Origin: Saprospiraceae bacterium | GTDB taxonomy: Bacteria > Bacteroidota > Bacteroidia > Bacteroidales > JAIPBB01 | Length of the DNA stretch: 11,160 nucleotides | Direction of reading: 5' to 3' | Assembly: GCA_021739805.1 (NCBI GenBank) | Contig: JAIPBB010000176.1 | Coordinates: 1-11,160, forward strand | Notes under the pieces: generated by a model | Seen by the model: only the letters and a program-made list of their open reading frames with translations | Databases searched by the model: none | What the model was told of the DNA's origin: nothing | Made by a program: the position numbers and the translations under genes | In this document: in pieces, positions 8,935 to 11,160 of the stretch | Numbering within the stretch: position 1 is the stretch's first letter | Layout of the letters: each line of letters opens with the position of its first letter

Positions 8935-9402
8935 TTAAAATCTAAAATGTGAAAAAGCTTTATTTGCTTCTGCCATTCTGTGAGTATCTTCTTTTCTTTT
9001 AAAAGCTGCACCTTCTTCTTTATAACCAGCCAAAATTTCACCGGCTAATTTTTGAGCCATTGATTTTTCGTGTCTTTTGCGTGAAAAACGAATAAGATTT
9101 TTCATTCCTATTGACATTTTTCTACCCGGACGAATTTCCGATGGAATCTGAAATGTTGCTCCACCAATTCTTCTACTTCTTACCTCAACAGCAGGAGTAA
9201 CGTTTGCTAAAGCTTTTTTCCATACTTCAACACCGTTTTCGCTTGTTTTTTCGGCAACTATTTCCATTGCATCATAAAAAATGTCAAAAGCAATATTTTT
9301 TTTGCCTTTCATCATCAAATTATTGACAAACTTAGTCACCAAAACATCGTTAAATTTTGGATCCGGAAGTATAATTCGCTTTTTAGGTTTAGTTTTCCTC
9401 AT
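8935..9402 (-). CDS. rpsG: 30S ribosomal protein S7
   Basis: 155 residues, full length. S7 is a primary 16S rRNA binder that nucleates the 30S head and contacts the E-site tRNA. The conserved core is clear: [19 protein letters not shown] at 74-92, [13 protein letters not shown] at 108-120 and [16 protein letters not shown] at 135-150. In E. coli S7 represses translation by binding the rpsL-rpsG spacer. Here that spacer is only 18 bases, too short to hold an equivalent of the E. coli site, so any feedback must act differently. The start ATG has the A-rich context ATAGCAAA and no Shine-Dalgarno sequence. Confidence 0.98.
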   Translation of the reverse strand: MRKTKPKKRIILPDPKFNDVLVTKFVNNLMMKGKKNIAFDIFYDAMEIVAEKTSENGVEVWKKALANVTPAVEVRSRRIGGATFQIPSEIRPGRKMSIGMKNLIRFSRKRHEKSMAQKLAGEILAGYKEEGAAFKRKEDTHRMAEANKAFSHFRF

Positions 9403-9420
9403 TTTGCTATTACATTAAAA

Positions 9421-9801
9421 TTATTTTTGTTTTGGCCGTTTTGTTCCGTATTTCGATCTTCTTTGAGTTCTACCTTCAACACCTGATGTATCAAGAGCAC
9501 CTCTAATTATGTGGTATCTTACACCCGGAAGGTCTTTCACTCTACCACCTCTGATAAGTACTATCGAGTGTTCCTGTAGGTTATGTCCTTCGCCAGGAAT
9601 GTAAGCATTAACTTCTTTTTGAGTTTTTGTTAACCTTACTCTTGCAACTTTTCTCATAGCAGAATTAGGTTTCTTTGGTGTGGTAGTGTAAACTCTAACA
9701 CAAACGCCCCTTTTCTGTGGACAGCTATCCAAAGCAGGAGACTTACTTTTTTCTGTTAATTTTTTGCGTCCTTTTCGAACAAGTTGTTGTATTGTCGGCA
9801 T
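9421..9801 (-). CDS. rpsL: 30S ribosomal protein S12
   Basis: 126 residues, the usual length for S12, starting [13 protein letters not shown]12 sits at the 30S decoding centre and helps control accuracy of tRNA selection. The loop PKKPNS has Lys43 and Lys44 at the same numbers as in E. coli, so the classic streptomycin-resistance position is wild type. [13 protein letters not shown] carries Asp90, the counterpart of the residue methylthiolated by RimO in E. coli. An in-frame TTG at 9855 would add 18 residues, but it lies inside the -7 box of P2 and has no homology to S12, so the ATG at 9801 was chosen. First gene of the operon, 18 bases before rpsG. Confidence 0.98.
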   Translation of the reverse strand: MPTIQQLVRKGRKKLTEKSKSPALDSCPQKRGVCVRVYTTTPKKPNSAMRKVARVRLTKTQKEVNAYIPGEGHNLQEHSIVLIRGGRVKDLPGVRYHIIRGALDTSGVEGRTQRRSKYGTKRPKQK

Positions 9802-9832
9802 ATTAAAACGTTTATTTTTTGCTATATTAAAA

Positions 9833-9848
9833 CCCCTGTTTTTTGGGG
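9833..9848 (-). promoter_or_regulatory. Hairpin at the 5' end of the P2 transcript
   Basis: CCCC (9833-9836) and GGGG (9845-9848) form a four-pair all-GC stem with an 8-base A/T-rich loop. In the minus-strand RNA it reads CCCC-AAAAAACA-GGGG and starts within a base or two of the predicted P2 start. A 5'-terminal stem could protect the mRNA or serve as a control site. The stem is short and the role is inferred. Confidence 0.4.
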
Positions 9849-9852
9849 ACTG

Positions 9853-9882
9853 CAAAATTACATTAATATTTTAAAAATCCAA
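9853..9882 (-). promoter_or_regulatory. Proximal promoter P2 of rpsL
   Basis: On the minus strand TTG (9882-9880), a 19-base spacer, then TAATTTTG (9860-9853) match the Bacteroidota -33/-7 promoter with the same geometry as P1. The predicted start is near 9847, giving an rpsL leader of about 45 bases. The box overlaps the only upstream in-frame alternative start (TTG at 9855), which argues against that longer protein. Confidence 0.7.
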
Positions 9883-10152
9883 TATAAATATTGAATTTTA
9901 TTATCATTCTCAAACCCTTATCAAATCAGCATTACAAAGATTCAAATCAGATTTTTTGTTATTCTTTAAATTTTCTGCTTATAAATTATCAGGAAAGATA
10001 ATCGTGTTAGGATCAGACTTTCTCAAATAAGATTTTCAAATTTCTTATTCGATGAAACCTATTATAGTCAAACTTATCAGGTTTCCTGAGCTTTTAAAGC
10101 TTCTTAATCATTGAAAAACAACATCTTAAAATTGATGTTCAATTTGCGGGTG
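9883..10152 (-). other. Non-coding leader between P1 and P2, rich in hairpins
   Basis: All three minus-strand frames are broken by frequent stops, so this is not coding. Stems visible in plus coordinates: 10129-10135 with 10139-10145 (7 bp, 3-base loop), which competes with 10120-10125 with 10134-10139 (6 bp). Next, 10077-10081 with 10085-10089 (5 bp, 3-base loop) competes with 10054-10060 with 10079-10085 (7 bp). There are also AGCTT/AAGCT at 10089-10101, 10026-10032 with 10043-10049 (7 bp), and 9985-9990 with 9997-10002 (6 bp). No hairpin followed by a clean U-run is seen, so there is no clear intrinsic terminator. It could be a cis-acting leader or a small RNA. No known RNA family is recognised. 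Confidence 0.4.
9921..9950. repeat. Direct repeat TCAAATCAG x2, 21-base period
   Basis: Identical 9-mers TCAAATCAG occupy 9921-9929 and 9942-9950, start to start 21 bases, that is two helical turns. They lie about 40-70 bases upstream of the -33 element of P2, where an activator or repressor could bind. The core ATCAG recurs at 9988, 10012 and 10076. A binding role is inferred. Confidence 0.4.
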
Positions 10153-10182
10153 CAAAGATAGAAATAATTTTTAATTCGACAA
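10153..10182 (-). promoter_or_regulatory. Distal promoter P1 of the rpsL operon (Bacteroidota type)
   Basis: On the minus strand TTG (10182-10180) is followed by exactly 19 bases and then TATCTTTG (10160-10153), a full match to the Bacteroidota -7 consensus TAnnTTTG. The predicted start is near 10147, just before the first leader hairpin. It would give a leader of about 345 bases before rpsL, or it could drive a separate small RNA. No sense-strand gene other than rpsL follows it. Confidence 0.65.
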
Positions 10183-10183
10183 G

Positions 10184-10200
10184 TTTTTTTTGGAAAAAAA
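10184..10200. promoter_or_regulatory. A/T tract upstream of P1
   Basis: Eight T, two G and seven A (10184-10200) lie directly upstream of the -33 element of P1 when read on the minus strand. Such tracts bend DNA and can act like UP elements at strong ribosomal promoters. That role here is inferred from position only. Confidence 0.35.
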
Positions 10201-10250
10201 TTATTAGTTTTAGATTGTTAGTAGAAAGATATTAGATGATGGAAAATGGG

Positions 10251-10302
10251 AATTAGAAATTAGACGCAAGCGTACACGAAAGGATTTGTGCAGCAGCAGG
10301 GA
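10251..10302. repeat. GC-rich repeat-like patch after the T9SS gene
   Basis: A 7-base unit AATTAGA is repeated in tandem at 10251-10264. It runs into about 40 bases (10263-10302) that are roughly 55% G+C in an otherwise very AT-rich spacer. The patch holds the inverted repeat ACGC-AA-GCGT (10264-10273) and a GCAGCAGCAGGG run. It is non-coding. The composition resembles short dispersed intergenic repeats seen in some Bacteroidota, but one window cannot show whether it recurs. Confidence 0.3.
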
Positions 10303-10325
10303 TAAGTAAAAATAAAAAAAGCAAA

Positions 10326-11160
10326 CTATTCCTTCACAACCTTCACCACAGCCGATTCCCCTTCTTCTGTTCTTATCTCAACAAAATAAACTCCCACTTT
10401 GCCTATAATTTCAAAACTTAGCTGATTTGTGGTTTTATCAGTTTTGTTTAGGATAGTTTGACCTAGTAGATTTCTTACAGTTATATCGATTTCTTTGTAG
10501 TTTTTTTCTAAATCAATTGTAATTTTTCCTGTTGTTGGGTTGGGGTAAACTAAATATTTATTTGATGGAAATTTCTTTATCCCAATAACAGGTGGCTGCA
10601 TAAATTTACTTACCACAGTATTAGTTTGTACAAAAGGATTATAATCAAAATAAATGCTCGCTGCATTTGTAATTGAATCACCATCGGTAAACTGATTATT
10701 AATTTTCACAGAATATAAAATATATCCATTGCTTTCTTCGTAATTTGCTCCACTATCTGGTAGCATAATTTCGTTAAAATAAAAAGCCACTATTCCGCTT
10801 TGGTCATAAAGTCTGTAACTATAAGCATGGCTGGCTGACAAAACTTTAAATGAACTGAAATCAAGATAACTGTTTAGTGTATCTAGTATTTTAATGTTAT
10901 ATGCAGGTGCACAACCTGTATTTTGGAATCTTATTGTATAATAAAGCAATGAATCATTTTCATCAAGATAAGAAGAATGACCATCGTGAGTTGTAACAGT
11001 TTTGTCGTTAGGGTCATAGGATGCAACAACATTCAGAAATATACATTGCGAATTATTTAGATAATTAGTTTCAACTATACTATTTGTAGCACTTATATTA
11101 CCACAAAAATTGAGTGTGTCTTGCATAGTGTAATTTGTATCTAAGGTAAAGATAATTTGA
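10326..11160 (-). CDS. T9SS-exported protein, C-terminal part (start outside window)
   Basis: The reading frame is open to the window edge: 11 further sense codons precede the first Met at 11126, so the N-terminus lies beyond base 11160 and about 277 residues are visible. Numbering from that Met, a YDPNDK motif at 37-42 opens a beta-rich domain of about 140 residues that closes with FDYNP. This matches the DUF11-like domain common in Bacteroidota surface proteins. The last 75 or so residues are a typical type A sorting domain (Por secretion tail, TIGR04183-like): YPNPTTG near 195, then a GQ turn, a GVYFVEI strand and a terminal VVKVVKE. In the family this tail directs a protein through the type IX system to the cell surface or medium and is cleaved. 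It ends in TAG. The ligand or enzymatic role lies in the missing part and cannot be named. It runs in the same direction as rpsL but is separated by 524 bases and two promoters, so it is probably a separate unit. Confidence 0.88.
   Translation of the reverse strand, partial: QIIFTLDTNYTMQDTLNFCGNISATNSIVETNYLNNSQCIFLNVVASYDPNDKTVTTHDGHSSYLDENDSLLYYTIRFQNTGCAPAYNIKILDTLNSYLDFSSFKVLSASHAYSYRLYDQSGIVAFYFNEIMLPDSGANYEESNGYILYSVKINNQFTDGDSITNAASIYFDYNPFVQTNTVVSKFMQPPVIGIKKFPSNKYLVYPNPTTGKITIDLEKNYKEIDITVRNLLGQTILNKTDKTTNQLSFEIIGKVGVYFVEIRTEEGESAVVKVVKE

Noticed and set aside
9802..9855. Eighteen-residue N-terminal extension of S12 from a TTG
   Set aside because: The TTG is part of the -7 box of P2, the extension has no S12 homology, and the ATG at 9801 gives the exact family start.
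10104..10124. Short leader peptide (MLFFND) in the P1 leader
   Set aside because: Six codons, no amino-acid bias suggesting attenuation, no Shine-Dalgarno and no terminator nearby; likely chance.
10303..10325. Intrinsic terminator after the T9SS gene
   Set aside because: The minus strand has a T-rich run after the stop codon, but no stable GC stem precedes it; a terminator cannot be called.

Overview
The window is a stretch of an AT-rich Bacteroidota chromosome, read almost entirely on the minus strand. Three things point to that phylum. The str, S10 and spc ribosomal clusters are joined as rpsL-rpsG-fusA-rpsJ-rplC-... with no tuf between fusA and rpsJ. The gene upstream of rpsL ends in a type IX secretion (Por) sorting tail. 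The promoters read TTG-N19-TAnnTTTG, and most start codons lack a Shine-Dalgarno sequence but have A at -3. Genus or family cannot be fixed from the sequence alone.

Layout in transcription order (high to low coordinate). 11160-10326: 3' part of a T9SS-exported protein, start outside the window. 10325-9802: a 524-base non-coding region. It holds a small GC-rich repeat-like patch (about 10251-10302), an A/T tract, a distal promoter P1 (10182-10153), a leader of about 270 bases rich in hairpins and repeats, and a proximal promoter P2 (9882-9853). A short GC-clamped hairpin sits at the expected 5' end of the P2 transcript. 9801-6801: rpsL, rpsG, fusA. 6776-1607: rpsJ, rplC, rplD, rplW, rplB, rpsS, rplV, rpsC, rplP, rpmC, rpsQ. 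1604-1: rplN, rplX, rplE, rpsN and the first 13 codons of rpsH.

The 18 complete genes and the rpsH fragment look intact and are packed with gaps of 2-49 bases or short overlaps (rplC/rplD 10 bases, rplX/rplE and rplE/rpsN 1 base). They probably form one long unit making 30S and 50S proteins plus elongation factor G. The coding content is ordinary. The points worth a second look are regulatory: two promoters of identical geometry, mutually exclusive hairpins in the distal leader, a TCAAATCAG direct repeat two helical turns apart upstream of P2, and one full-strength Shine-Dalgarno sequence at the rplX/rplE junction, which is the S8 feedback site in E. coli. No wholly new system is visible; the rpsL leader is the best candidate for undescribed biology.
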